34,821 nucleotides of DNA from an uncultured Eubacteriales bacterium (lineage in GTDB: Bacteria; Bacillota; Clostridia; Lachnospirales; Lachnospiraceae): NCBI GenBank assembly GCA_900319795.1, contig ONPU01000018.1, positions 1 through 34,821 on the forward strand, written 5' to 3'. A program made the position numbers and the translations under genes. Below, one piece after another: positions 1 through 8,014 of the stretch. How positions within the stretch are numbered: the first letter of the stretch is position 1; the number at the start of each line of letters is the position of its first letter. The notes beneath the pieces were generated by a model, which saw nothing but the letters and a program-made list of their open reading frames with translations, had not been told where the DNA came from and made no database searches.

Positions 1-45
1 TTTCGTTGTAATTTCAATAGTCACAACAAGGTACGATTATCCCTT

Positions 46-267
46 CTAGAATCGATCCATATCATCCTGAGATGCCAGAGTGCTGTATGATCCCTGGTTC
101 TCATCATTCTGCATTTCCGTGTACATATCGTTGATGGTTCCGATAGTCAGAAGATCCATCTCCCCGATCTGCACACCAAGCTGCACCGCCCTTAGAAGTA
201 AGAGCGGCGTTGTCATTTCCCGGTCAGTCGCTCGAAGTTTTTTTACTCTCCACCTGCGTCTGCACAT
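46..267 (-). CDS. Phage tail assembly chaperone, downstream (GT-type) part, remnant
   Basis: The frame encodes a short acidic segment containing LGVQIGEMDLLTIGTINDM and ending in ASQDDMDRF. This resembles the second reading frame of tail-assembly chaperones in Firmicutes siphophages, which is usually made by ribosomal frameshifting from the upstream chaperone gene. The frame is +1 (equivalently -2) relative to the gene at 224-580 and overlaps its end. An A7 run at 238-244 lies in the overlap, so the natural product is probably a fusion of about 180 residues rather than a protein started here. An internal ATG (MTTPLL) has no clear Shine-Dalgarno. No tape-measure gene is visible because the window ends. 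Family assignment is by pattern memory only. Confidence 0.55.
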   Translation of the reverse strand: MCRRRWRVKKLRATDREMTTPLLLLRAVQLGVQIGEMDLLTIGTINDMYTEMQNDENQGSYSTLASQDDMDRF

Positions 268-580
268 TCAGCCCCCAGAGCTCAATGATCTCCGGCAGCA
301 CCTGGTAGATGGAAAATGTTCCGAACTGATCCAGCCACTCATCCGGCGTATCCGGAACACCCTGCGGATCCGCATGCTTCGCCATGATGTAACTGATATC
401 CTCGAACAGCTCCAGCGAAAAAGAATCCAAAGCGGAATTTTCGGGATCATTCTCATCAATACTTTTCTGCAGATCATGAAGATCCTTATAGATATCCCTG
501 TGAAACTTGTTTCTGTATTTTCTTGGAATGGCTGCGGAAGCCCTGAAGGTCACATCCTTGCCATCGATATTTATCCCCAT
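224..580 (-). CDS. Phage tail assembly chaperone (G-type), prophage remnant
   Basis: About 118 residues starting MGINIDGKDVTF, with the segment FGTFSIYQVLPEIIELWGLN typical of Firmicutes phage tail-assembly chaperones, which sit before the tape-measure gene and help tail-tube assembly. The ATG at 580 is chosen because the recognisable family N-terminus begins there; an in-frame TTG exists at 592. No good Shine-Dalgarno precedes it, and the sequence immediately upstream reads in another frame as the ParB coding region. This suggests the phage gene has been cut away from its own leader. It is probably a remnant and may not be translated. No other phage gene is present in the window. Confidence 0.6.
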   Translation of the reverse strand: MGINIDGKDVTFRASAAIPRKYRNKFHRDIYKDLHDLQKSIDENDPENSALDSFSLELFEDISYIMAKHADPQGVPDTPDEWLDQFGTFSIYQVLPEIIELWGLNVQTQVESKKTSSD

Positions 581-1061
581 ACTTTTTTCCAATTGCGTCT
601 GATGTTAAATCACCTTTCCTCCCCTGATGTTTCATCATCTCCATCTGGAGTCGGTAAGCCCTTGCTTTTTCACTGGGTAAAACATTTGTCCGTTGGATAT
701 TGCTGTAGATCATAATATCCACCGCCTCCTCATCAGACATTTCACGAATCAGAACTGGAACCTTAAATAATCCTGCGATCTCTGCCGCGTGCCTCCTTCT
801 ATGGCCGGAGATGATCTCATACCCTCCTCCCTCCTTTGGCCTGACTGTCAGCGGAACCAGGATCCCTTTATCCCGAATACTCTGAATCAGTTCCGCCATG
901 TCTTCATCGTCAGTGACGCGAAAAGGATGATTCTCAAAATCATGGAGTTCCTTCGTCATCACTTCTACCGCATCCGCCTGCACCGGAGTTTCTCCGAAGA
1001 GATCATCATAAGAATTCAGCTTGATCTCCGGTTTACTCCGTTTCATTGTTTTACCTGCCAT
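486..1061 (-). pseudogene. parB: ParB-like partition protein, truncated at its 3' end by phage sequence
   Basis: The start ATG at 1061 follows a GGAGG-containing leader and overlaps the end of parA by 11 bases. The first ~160 residues are a good ParB/Spo0J N-terminal domain: VMTKELHDFENHPFRV, the C-motif-like region ISGHRRRHAAEIAG and the box IYSNIQRTNVLPSEKARAY. After the residues DAIGKKYG (about 575-600) the family pattern, which should continue into the helix-turn-helix, stops. The frame then runs through the tail chaperone gene in a different frame for about 30 residues of unrelated sequence. The DNA-binding half and the C-terminal dimer domain are missing, so normal parS binding is unlikely. 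It resembles the ParB of plasmids and ICE/IME elements in gut Firmicutes and is distinct from the chromosomal ParB at 31364. Confidence 0.7.
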
Positions 1062-1947
1062 CTCCTGCCACCTCCCCAGCCAGACTTCTGTATGCTTCCG
1101 CCACTTTCCCCCGTGGATCATAAGTAAAGATACTGCACCCGGATGCACTTGCTTCCGAAGCCCGCACCGAAAATGGGATCTGTGTCTGGAAGATACGGAT
1201 GTGATTTCCGTAGGTTTCATAGATCAGGGAAATGATTTCCTTCGCATAATTTGTCCTTGCATCTACCATGGACAGCAATATCCCCTCCATTTTCAGCCTC
1301 CGGTTGATCTGCCTTCGGACCTTACTCACCGTAAGAAGAAACTGCTCCAGCCCCTTAGCCGGAAGATAAGCAGCCTGCACCGGGGTTATGATTTCGTCCG
1401 CCGCAGCAAGCGCATTGATTGTCAGCATACCGAGAGAAGGCATACAGTCTATGATGGTATAGCTGTATTCCTTCCGTAATTCCTGAATTGCCATCTTCAG
1501 AAACAGCTCCCGGCTCATCAGATTCACCATGGAGACCTCCAATCCGGCCAGCTCGATATTTCCGGGAATCAGATCCAGACCTTCCGTGTGATGTAAAACA
1601 GCCGCTCTGAAGGTTTGTGACAAATTGTCACAAAGTTCAGGATTTTCTTCATCCCTCTCACAAGTCATCGCCACATCAGCTTCGTTTCCATATTCCCCAA
1701 AGTCAGCTGTACCGCTTTGTGACAAATTGTCACAAAGCTGGATTTCCGACTTCAGCACTTCCGCGATCGTACACTCGATCTCATCCGGATTCCGATAACC
1801 GAGGCTCTGTGTCAGATTTCCCTGCGGATCCAGATCGATCAGACAAACTTTTTCCCCGGCTTGCGCCAGCGCCGTCCCCAGGTTCACGCAGGTGGTTGTC
1901 TTGCCTACACCACCCTTTTGATTTCCTACGCAAATGACTTTGCCCAT
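1051..1947 (-). CDS. parA: ParA-family partition ATPase of a mobile element
   Basis: A 298-residue ParA/Soj-type ATPase that would position plasmid or ICE DNA together with the adjacent ParB. Visible are the deviant Walker A motif KGGVGKTTT near the N-terminus, LIDLDPQGNLT, the Walker B-like segment YTIIDCMPSLGMLTINAL and the C-terminal block AEAYRSLAGEV. The ATG at 1947 is preferred over the TTG at 1953 because AAGGAG lies seven bases upstream of it. Residues ~70-115 are an insert not expected in the family. It is bracketed by two copies of LCDNLSQ, each encoded by the same DNA palindrome. The gene is partnered with a broken parB, so the system may be a relic. It differs clearly from the chromosomal Soj at 32602. 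Confidence 0.85.
   Translation of the reverse strand: MGKVICVGNQKGGVGKTTTCVNLGTALAQAGEKVCLIDLDPQGNLTQSLGYRNPDEIECTIAEVLKSEIQLCDNLSQSGTADFGEYGNEADVAMTCERDEENPELCDNLSQTFRAAVLHHTEGLDLIPGNIELAGLEVSMVNLMSRELFLKMAIQELRKEYSYTIIDCMPSLGMLTINALAAADEIITPVQAAYLPAKGLEQFLLTVSKVRRQINRRLKMEGILLSMVDARTNYAKEIISLIYETYGNHIRIFQTQIPFSVRASEASASGCSIFTYDPRGKVAEAYRSLAGEVAGDGR
1614..1635. repeat. Palindrome copy A inside parA
   Basis: Two 9-bp arms, TTTGTGACA (1614-1622) and TGTCACAAA (1626-1634), surround AAT. On the minus strand it is translated in frame as LCDNLSQ. It is identical in its core to the copy 102 bp away. Confidence 0.9.
1714..1738. repeat. Palindrome copy B inside parA
   Basis: The same core as the copy at 1614, with the arms extended to 11 bp (GCTTTGTGACA and TGTCACAAAGC) around AAT. 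It encodes LCDNLSQ in frame and lies 34 codons upstream, in parA terms, of copy A. Confidence 0.9.
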
Positions 1948-2219
1948 TTTCAAACTCCTTTTCTGGGTAAAATATGTACTTTATGTACGGGTTTCTCTGA
2001 CGATGGCAAAAACATTAAAAAAAGAGATATTTTCCTTGGTTTTTGGAAAATATCTCTTCGTGAAAGTGTTCTTTCTCAGTTTTTCTTACAGGATTTCACC
2101 CATATTGTCACATATTCTCACACCGAATTTATGTACTAAATATGTACGAAACGGGCAATTTCTTCAAAAACTCACCATAAATGGTGTTCAATGTGGCTCT
2201 ATTACACAATATGTTGTGG
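1948..2219. other. AT-rich intergenic region with paired TATGTAC motifs
   Basis: No gene is seen. The region lies between the lysS stop codon and the mobile-element parA. It contains two pairs of TATGTAC: 1973-1979 with 1982-1988, and 2130-2136 with 2141-2147. These could be operator or partition-protein sites for the parA leader, but that is inference. It also holds the lysS terminator at 2017-2058. Its AT-richness contrasts with lysS and suggests that the edge of the imported segment lies here. Confidence 0.6.
2017..2058 (-). terminator. Rho-independent terminator downstream of lysS
   Basis: A perfect 14-bp stem, AAGAGATATTTTCC with GGAAAATATCTCTT, and a 9-base loop, followed on the minus strand by a T run. 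It ends leftward transcription from lysS about 160 bases past the stop codon and shields the parA region. Confidence 0.85.
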
Positions 2220-3710
2220 TCACTCCTTGATGGACTTCATCGTCGGGAACAGCAGCACGTCCCTGATCGCCTCTGCCCCCGTAAACAGCATGCACCATCT
2301 GTCAATGCCGTAGCCGATACCGCCTGTCGGAGGCATGCCGACTTCGAGAGCGTTCAGGAAGTCCTCATCGGTTGTCTGAGCTTCCTCGTCGCCCTTCGCA
2401 AGCTGTGCTTCCTGCATTTTGAAGCGTTCGCGCTGATCGATCGGGTCGTTCAGCTCGGAGTATGCGTTGCACATTTCCCAGCCGTTCATGAACATTTCGA
2501 AACGAAGAACCTTGCCCGGGTGCTCCGGATCCTTCTTAGTCAGCGGACTGATCTCGATCGGATGGCCGGTAATGAACGTCGGCTGGATCAGTTTGTCTTC
2601 CACATACTCGTCAAAGAACAGGTTCAGAATATCACCGATCTCATGGCGGTCCTCATAGTGGATCTCCCTTTCGTCTGCCAGAGCGCGGGCTTCTTCCACC
2701 GTCTTCACTTCGTCAAAGTCGACACCGCTGTACTTCTTTACGGCCTCCGTCATCGTCATACGCGTAAACGGCTTGCCGAGATCCATCTCGACGCCCTTGT
2801 AAACAATCGTTGTGGTTCCGAGCACTTCCTGAGCGACCGTTCTGTACATATCCTCTGTCAGGTCCATCATGCCGTTGTAATCCGTATAGGCCTGATAGAG
2901 TTCCATCAGAGTAAATTCCGGATTGTGTTTGATATCGAGACCCTCATTGCGGAATACGCGGCCGATCTCATAGACCCTTTCAAGGCCGCCGACGATCAGT
3001 CTCTTCAGATAGAGCTCGAGCGAGATACGCAGCTTCTTGTCCTCGTCAAGGGCATTGAAATGCGTCGTAAACGGGCGCGCGGAAGCGCCGCCCGCGTTCT
3101 CGACCAGCATCGGCGTTTCGACTTCCATGAAATCGCGGTCGTCCAGATAGCGGCGGATCGCGGAAATGATCTTCGACCGCTTGATAAAGACATCCTTTAC
3201 CTCCGGATTCATGATCAGGTCCACATATCTCTGACGATAGCGGATGTCCGTATCCGTGAGGCCGTGGAACTTCTCCGGCAGGATCTGCAGAGACTTGGAA
3301 AGGAGCGTCACCTCTTTGGCATGGATCGATTTCTCGCCCATCTTCGTCGTAAAGACAATGCCCTTTACGCCGAGGATGTCGCCTACATCCAGTTTCTTAA
3401 ACTTCTTATAGTTGTCATCACCGAGATCGTCCCGGGAAACGTAGATCTGAATATTGCCGTCACGGTCCTGAAGATTGGCAAATGAGGCCTTGCCCATCAC
3501 GCGCTTGGACATCATGCGTCCCGCTACGGACACTGATTTTCCTTCAAATGCCTCATAGTTGTCTTTGATCTCCTTTGTGTGCTCCGTCTGATCATAAGTG
3601 ACGATCTCATACGGATTCTCACCCGCTTCCATGAGCGCGGCAAGCTTTTCACGCCTGACCTTTCTCAGCTGGTTCAGATCCTGTGTTCCTTCTGTCTTTC
3701 TTTCCGGCAT
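2220..3710 (-). CDS. lysS: Lysine--tRNA ligase, class II
   Basis: A cytoplasmic enzyme charging tRNA-Lys with lysine using ATP. At 496 residues it has normal bacterial length. An N-terminal OB-fold anticodon-binding region (VAGRMMSKRVMGKASFANLQD) precedes the class II core. Motif 2 is seen as YEIGRVFRNEGLD followed by KHNPEFTLMELYQAY, and motif 3 as GGIGYGIDRWCMLFTG near the C-terminus. The start at 3710 is supported by AGAAAGGA upstream. The greA terminator lies between greA and this gene, so lysS is served by partial read-through or by its own promoter in the 125-base gap; no convincing promoter was seen there. The greA-lysS order is common in Firmicutes. A conventional housekeeping copy. 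Confidence 0.97.
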   Translation of the reverse strand: MPERKTEGTQDLNQLRKVRREKLAALMEAGENPYEIVTYDQTEHTKEIKDNYEAFEGKSVSVAGRMMSKRVMGKASFANLQDRDGNIQIYVSRDDLGDDNYKKFKKLDVGDILGVKGIVFTTKMGEKSIHAKEVTLLSKSLQILPEKFHGLTDTDIRYRQRYVDLIMNPEVKDVFIKRSKIISAIRRYLDDRDFMEVETPMLVENAGGASARPFTTHFNALDEDKKLRISLELYLKRLIVGGLERVYEIGRVFRNEGLDIKHNPEFTLMELYQAYTDYNGMMDLTEDMYRTVAQEVLGTTTIVYKGVEMDLGKPFTRMTMTEAVKKYSGVDFDEVKTVEEARALADEREIHYEDRHEIGDILNLFFDEYVEDKLIQPTFITGHPIEISPLTKKDPEHPGKVLRFEMFMNGWEMCNAYSELNDPIDQRERFKMQEAQLAKGDEEAQTTDEDFLNALEVGMPPTGGIGYGIDRWCMLFTGAEAIRDVLLFPTMKSIKE

Positions 3711-3783
3711 ACTGTAAAATCCTTTCTTTTCGGTTCCTGTCCTTAAAACCGCAAAATGGCTTCAAACATTGTAATTCATAAAT

Positions 3784-3827
3784 GAAAAAAAGAAAAGCTT
3801 CATTCGGAAAATCCTAAGAAGCTTTTC
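3784..3827 (-). terminator. Terminator between greA and lysS
   Basis: A 10-bp inverted repeat, GAAAAGCTTC (3792-3801) with GAAGCTTTTC (3818-3827), followed on the minus strand by a run of seven Ts. It begins only a few bases after the greA stop codon. Confidence 0.75.
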
Positions 3828-3835
3828 GATGTGCC

Positions 3836-4333
3836 TTATACGTTTCTGGTGATCTCAAGAATTTTGTAGTGGTCTGTCTCGTCTCCGAGAAGGACTTCCA
3901 CCACGTCGCCGACTCTTGCGCCGATCAGAGCACGTCCTACCGGAGATTCATTGGAGATCTTTCCCTGAAGGGAATTGGCTTCCGTGGACCCGACGATCTT
4001 GAATTCCAGATCCTCATCGTAATCGATGTCATGAATCTTCACCTTGCAGCCGATATTGACCGTTTCGGTATCCGCTTCCTCTTCATCGATGACTTCGGCG
4101 TGTTTCAGAATATTCTCGATTTCCTCGATTCTGGCTTCGATATCTCTCTGCTCGTCCTTTGCGGCATCGTATTCCGCGTTTTCGGAAAGGTCGCCCTGTT
4201 CACGGGCTTCCCCGATTTTTCTGGAGATTTCTCTGCGTTTATTGACCTTCAGGTCATTCAGCTCATCTTCGAGCTTTTTCAGTCCGGCATATGTCAGTAT
4301 GTTTTTCTTTGCGGATGTTGTTTCCTCTCCCAT
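3836..4333 (-). CDS. greA: Transcription elongation factor GreA
   Basis: A 165-residue GreA, which binds the RNA polymerase secondary channel and stimulates cleavage of backtracked transcripts. The N-terminal antiparallel coiled coil carries the acidic tip in EQGDLSENAEYDAAKDEQ, where the Asp and Glu residues coordinate catalytic metal. The C-terminal FKBP-like domain holds the typical block ISNESPVGRALIGARVGDVVEV. The ATG at 4333 follows GGGAGGA. A strong sigma-A promoter lies about 110 bases upstream, leaving a leader with a hairpin near its 5' end. This is the first gene before lysS. Confidence 0.97.
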   Translation of the reverse strand: MGEETTSAKKNILTYAGLKKLEDELNDLKVNKRREISRKIGEAREQGDLSENAEYDAAKDEQRDIEARIEEIENILKHAEVIDEEEADTETVNIGCKVKIHDIDYDEDLEFKIVGSTEANSLQGKISNESPVGRALIGARVGDVVEVLLGDETDHYKILEITRNV

Positions 4334-4401
4334 TTTCAGGTTCCTCCCAGCTACTTAATTTTGACGCATTTGTCAGATAATTCCGCATTAACGCCAAAAA
4401 C

Positions 4402-4430
4402 TGCGTGACTCTTTTCTCAGCTGTCACGCA
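4402..4430 (-). promoter_or_regulatory. Hairpin at the 5' end of the greA leader
   Basis: TGCGTGAC (4430-4423, minus strand) pairs with GTCACGCA (4409-4402) around a 13-base loop and is followed by GTTTTTGG. With the start site predicted near 4436, the stem would begin within about six bases of the RNA 5' end. It could be a 5'-protecting stem or a weak attenuator. Confidence 0.45.
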
Positions 4431-4442
4431 TGTACTTTTACG

Positions 4443-4471
4443 ATTATATTGATAATAGGGTATACTGTCAA
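4443..4471 (-). promoter_or_regulatory. Sigma-A promoter of greA
   Basis: Consensus boxes on the minus strand: TTGACA (4471-4466), a 17-base spacer and TATAAT (4448-4443). Both boxes are perfect matches. Confidence 0.88.
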
Positions 4472-4573
4472 GGATCATTCTGTTTCCTAAAAGTAATAAT
4501 GGCAGAGCTCTCCCCCTGATGTTAAAATGGAACCATCTTCCTTACCTTCTTGCCTGAAAGGAGCATCTTATAT

Positions 4574-6802
4574 ATGAAAAGAATGATCTCTCTCCTTCTC
4601 ACTCTTACTCTGGCAGTTTCCCTTTTCACAAATGCGGCATTTGCCGCCGACTCCCCGAAAGATGGCGATACGATGGTATCCCTCAGCTTTGACGGAGACA
4701 AAACCGAAGGCTTCATGATCTATACAAACGGCGGCAGCTGTGACATTTCCAATGAAAATGAGAGCCTGTGCGTCACCGTGACCAACCCGGGACTTCTCGA
4801 TTACTCCAATCAGGTTTACTACGACGGATTCTCACTTGCGCAGGGCTGTGTCTATACTTACAGTTTTGACATTTCTTCCGATCTTGAGAGAAAAGCACAG
4901 TACCGAATCCAGCTGAACGGAGGAGATTATCACGCGTATGTCGAAGACAATATCGACATCGGACCGGATCCCGTTCATATCGAAAAAGACTGGACGATGG
5001 AGGACGAATCGGATCCCGCGCCGCGGATTGTATTTAATCTCGGAAAATTCGACGGCCTCGATGAAAGCACTCCTGAGCACCATATCTATATCGACAATAT
5101 CACACTCGTTGTTAAAGACGCCTCCGCGGCCCAGGCGATCGAGTCTCTTCCCGAATACTCGCAAGTGGCCCTGAACCAGGTCGGCTACCGTCCTTCGGAT
5201 TCGAAAACCGTCTTTGTAAAGGACGAGACCGAAGAGGCTGTCTATACCGGCTTTTCCGTAATCAGCGAGGCGGACGGAACGGAGATACTCAGCGGAACTC
5301 TGACAGAACCTGTTTATGACAAGGCCAGCTGGTCGCATGTAAGGCACGGAGATTTCTCGGATCTGAAAGAGCCCGGGTCCTACCATATTGAAATAAGCGG
5401 CGGATCCGAACCTCTCATTTCTCCGACATTTGAAATAGCGGACAATATCTATGACGATTTATATAAAGAAGTATTTCTGATGCTCTACCGGCAGAGATGC
5501 GGGACAGAAACAGATCCTCAGATCACCGGCACCAAGTTCGCCCATAAAGCCTGCCATACCGGTCTTGCCAGGGTCTACGGAACAGACCGGACCGTGGATG
5601 TGAGCGGCGGATGGCACGACGCGGGCGATTACGGAAGATACGTGGTTTCCGGCGCGAAAACCGTTCTGGACCTGCTTATGGCCTTTGAGGATTTCAATGA
5701 GGGCAGCGATGATTTCGGCATTCCGGAAAGCGGAAATGCAATCCCGGACCTCCTGGATGAAGCCCGCTACGAAATCGAATGGATGCTGAAAATGCAGGAT
5801 CCCGAAAGCGGCGGTGTCTGGCACAAGGTGACCTGCGCCTCCTTCCCCGGAGAAGTTCCGCCTGAAGAAGAGACCGATGAGCTGATTCTTGCCCCCATTT
5901 CCATCACAGCCACGGCGGATTTCGCGGCAGTGACGGCGAAGGCTTCGACGATTTACAAGGCCTATGATCCGGCATTTGCGGACACACTCTACGAAGCGGC
6001 AAAAAATGCATTTGCCTATATTGAAAACACGGAAGATGCCGGATTCAAAAATCCCGAAGACATTTCCACGGGCGAATATCCGGACAGCGATACAGTTGAC
6101 GAACGCCTCCTCGCCGCAGTGAATCTGTATCTGGCCGGAAACGAAGCCGTCCTAGATACGCTGTACGCATGGTATGACGAAGCCCGCGAAAGCCATAAGA
6201 AAGACCTTCTGGATCCGGGACTTGGCTGGGCTAAGATGAACACCTATACCGTTCATGATCTCGCCACCTACGCGCCCGGGACTCTTTTGGACGTGACAAG
6301 CGACTACCTGGACCGCTTCTTTAAAGATCTGGATGCCATGGAAGAGCGCTCCGTTTCCGACGCCTATTATATGTCTCTCGGCAAGGCATACCCTTGGGGA
6401 TCCAATATGAGCGTCGCGAACAACGGCATGTCCTGGCTCATGGGAAATCTGTTTGAAGGCGAGAAAAAGGATTACATCGGTTTCGCGAAAGAACAGCTGG
6501 ACTATCTTCTCGGCGCCAACGCGCTCTCCACATCCTACGTGACCGGATTCGGCACGCTGTCGCCTCTCAATCCTCATCACAGACCTTCTCAGGCAGCAGG
6601 CGCGGTCATGCCCGGCATGCTGGTCGGTGGCCCGGACAGCAGCCTGGAAGATCCGTATGCCAAGGCGGTCCTTTCCAACTCCGCGCCGGCCATGTGCTAT
6701 GTGGACAACACGCAGAGCTACTCGACCAATGAGGTAACGGTCTATTGGAATTCGCCGCTGATCTATCTCCTTTGCGGAGTCGTCAAAAGCGTCGAATCAT
6801 GA
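4574..6802 (+). CDS. Secreted glycoside hydrolase family 9 (endoglucanase-type)
   Basis: A 742-residue secreted enzyme expected to cut beta-1,4-glucan chains of cellulose or related glucans. A signal peptide (MKRMISLLL...NAAFA, cleavage near residue 24) is followed by a CBM4/9-like beta-sandwich (~30-185). Next come an Ig-like CelD_N domain starting near residue 195 (VALNQVGYRPSDSKTV) and the (alpha/alpha)6 GH9 domain. GH9 residues are visible: DAGDYGRY with Asp349 and Asp352, LNPHHRPS, and the C-terminal catalytic Glu720 in STNEVTVYWNSPL. No dockerin, SLH domain or sortase signal is seen, so it is probably released. The ATG at 4574 has AAAGGAG upstream; an earlier in-frame codon at 4550 lacks one. 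It ends 12 bases from the convergent gene at 6815 with no terminator between them. Confidence 0.93.
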   Translation: MKRMISLLLTLTLAVSLFTNAAFAADSPKDGDTMVSLSFDGDKTEGFMIYTNGGSCDISNENESLCVTVTNPGLLDYSNQVYYDGFSLAQGCVYTYSFDISSDLERKAQYRIQLNGGDYHAYVEDNIDIGPDPVHIEKDWTMEDESDPAPRIVFNLGKFDGLDESTPEHHIYIDNITLVVKDASAAQAIESLPEYSQVALNQVGYRPSDSKTVFVKDETEEAVYTGFSVISEADGTEILSGTLTEPVYDKASWSHVRHGDFSDLKEPGSYHIEISGGSEPLISPTFEIADNIYDDLYKEVFLMLYRQRCGTETDPQITGTKFAHKACHTGLARVYGTDRTVDVSGGWHDAGDYGRYVVSGAKTVLDLLMAFEDFNEGSDDFGIPESGNAIPDLLDEARYEIEWMLKMQDPESGGVWHKVTCASFPGEVPPEEETDELILAPISITATADFAAVTAKASTIYKAYDPAFADTLYEAAKNAFAYIENTEDAGFKNPEDISTGEYPDSDTVDERLLAAVNLYLAGNEAVLDTLYAWYDEARESHKKDLLDPGLGWAKMNTYTVHDLATYAPGTLLDVTSDYLDRFFKDLDAMEERSVSDAYYMSLGKAYPWGSNMSVANNGMSWLMGNLFEGEKKDYIGFAKEQLDYLLGANALSTSYVTGFGTLSPLNPHHRPSQAAGAVMPGMLVGGPDSSLEDPYAKAVLSNSAPAMCYVDNTQSYSTNEVTVYWNSPLIYLLCGVVKSVES

Positions 6803-6814
6803 ACCATAATTTCC

Positions 6815-8014
6815 TCACCCTTCGTCTTCCTCCACCGTAATGATGTCTTCGAGAATATAATGAAATGAAGGAGAACTGTATTCCGCGTTTTCCTCAAATC
6901 CGTTATTGAGATCAATGGTGTCCTGAGGATCGTTCGGATTGACTCCGATATAGTCCCCCTGAAATACCTGCAGGCTTCCGTCCTTCAGCTTCTCCTCGGC
7001 TTCCGCAAGTGCCTCCGCCGTGCCTTGGGCAGCATTGTAGTCATTGAGGTCCAGAAGCTTTACCCAGCCTTCTTTCATACCGGCGCTGATGTCATTGCCG
7101 TGCACATTGCCTTTCACAACGGTTTCGATCTTCCTGTTCTGGCGGACCGCTTCGACGGCTCCCAGAACATACGGTGTCCAGTTGATTCTCGTACTGATCA
7201 GCACCGAAGTGGGCGCCACGTCCTGCATGCTCTGGTTATAGCCCACAAAGATCCGTTTCAGGCTTCCCACGGCCTCTTCACAGGCAACCGCCGGACCGAT
7301 TGTATCCGTGTGCTGCGAAAGGACCACGCAGCCTTCCGAAATCAGCTCCTCGGCGCATCTCTTTTCGGCCTTGAAATTGCCCCAGGAATACGTATAGCGG
7401 ACTTTGAGTTTCGCCTCCGGCGCGACAGTGCGAATGCCGAGAATAAAAGCCGTAAAGCCGGAAATCACCTCTGTATTCGGAAAAGCGGCAACATAACCCA
7501 CTTTCGCTTCATAGGATTCGATATACTCCCTGTCAATGAGTTCCCGCAGCTTCATACCCGCCGCAATGCCGCTCAGATAGCGGCCTTCGTAAATCGTTCC
7601 CTTGAACGTATGATAGTTCTCCGGAGCATTTTCCGGCAGCGCCTCAAGGAAAGAAGCCTGGCAGAACTGAATGTGCGGATAATCTCCGGCAATTTTCATG
7701 AACTCTTCGGTATAGCTGTTGGTAAAAATGATGTTGCAGCCCTTCTGGATCAAATCCATGAGCGGCTCTTCCGCTTCCGTATCCGGCACGTTGTTCTTGG
7801 AGTAGATCTCGATCCGGTCCTTGTACTCTTCCATAAGGGCTCTTTCCGCCTCGGCGAAATTGGCGGTATAAGGCACGCTCTCATCGTCTTCATAGATGAA
7901 TCCCACTTTCAGCGTGCCTCCGTAGGGAGTGCCCTTCATCTGAATGAAGATACTGGCAAATAAAGCCAGCAGCACGGCGCAGGTCAGAAGCGTCGCGATG
8001 TATACTCTCTTCAT
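6815..8014 (-). CDS. BMP-family (PnrA/Med-like) binding protein, membrane-anchored
   Basis: A 399-residue protein of the basic membrane protein family, whose members bind nucleosides or other small ligands outside the membrane. An uncleaved-looking N-terminal hydrophobic segment (residues 5-25) with no lipobox cysteine suggests a signal anchor. The two-lobed fold is indicated by LKVGFIYEDDES, FTNSYTEEFMKIA, KGTIYEGRYLSGIAAGMK and ISTRINWTPYVLGAVEAV. Its ATG overlaps the stop codon of the HD-GYP gene (ATGA), so the two are translationally coupled. No ABC permease or ATPase gene is nearby, which argues for a sensory rather than transport role (inference). The ligand cannot be told from sequence. 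Confidence 0.8.
   Translation of the reverse strand: MKRVYIATLLTCAVLLALFASIFIQMKGTPYGGTLKVGFIYEDDESVPYTANFAEAERALMEEYKDRIEIYSKNNVPDTEAEEPLMDLIQKGCNIIFTNSYTEEFMKIAGDYPHIQFCQASFLEALPENAPENYHTFKGTIYEGRYLSGIAAGMKLRELIDREYIESYEAKVGYVAAFPNTEVISGFTAFILGIRTVAPEAKLKVRYTYSWGNFKAEKRCAEELISEGCVVLSQHTDTIGPAVACEEAVGSLKRIFVGYNQSMQDVAPTSVLISTRINWTPYVLGAVEAVRQNRKIETVVKGNVHGNDISAGMKEGWVKLLDLNDYNAAQGTAEALAEAEEKLKDGSLQVFQGDYIGVNPNDPQDTIDLNNGFEENAEYSSPSFHYILEDIITVEEDEG

Noticed and set aside
2181-3485. A 434-codon open frame on the plus strand opposite lysS
   Set aside because: It lies wholly antisense to a clear lysS, has no ribosome-binding site and no family resemblance; it is a shadow of the GC-rich codon pattern.
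4480-4545. A plus-strand promoter for the GH9 gene around GTTAAAAT
   Set aside because: A -10-like sequence is present but no acceptable -35 at a proper distance; not strong enough to list.
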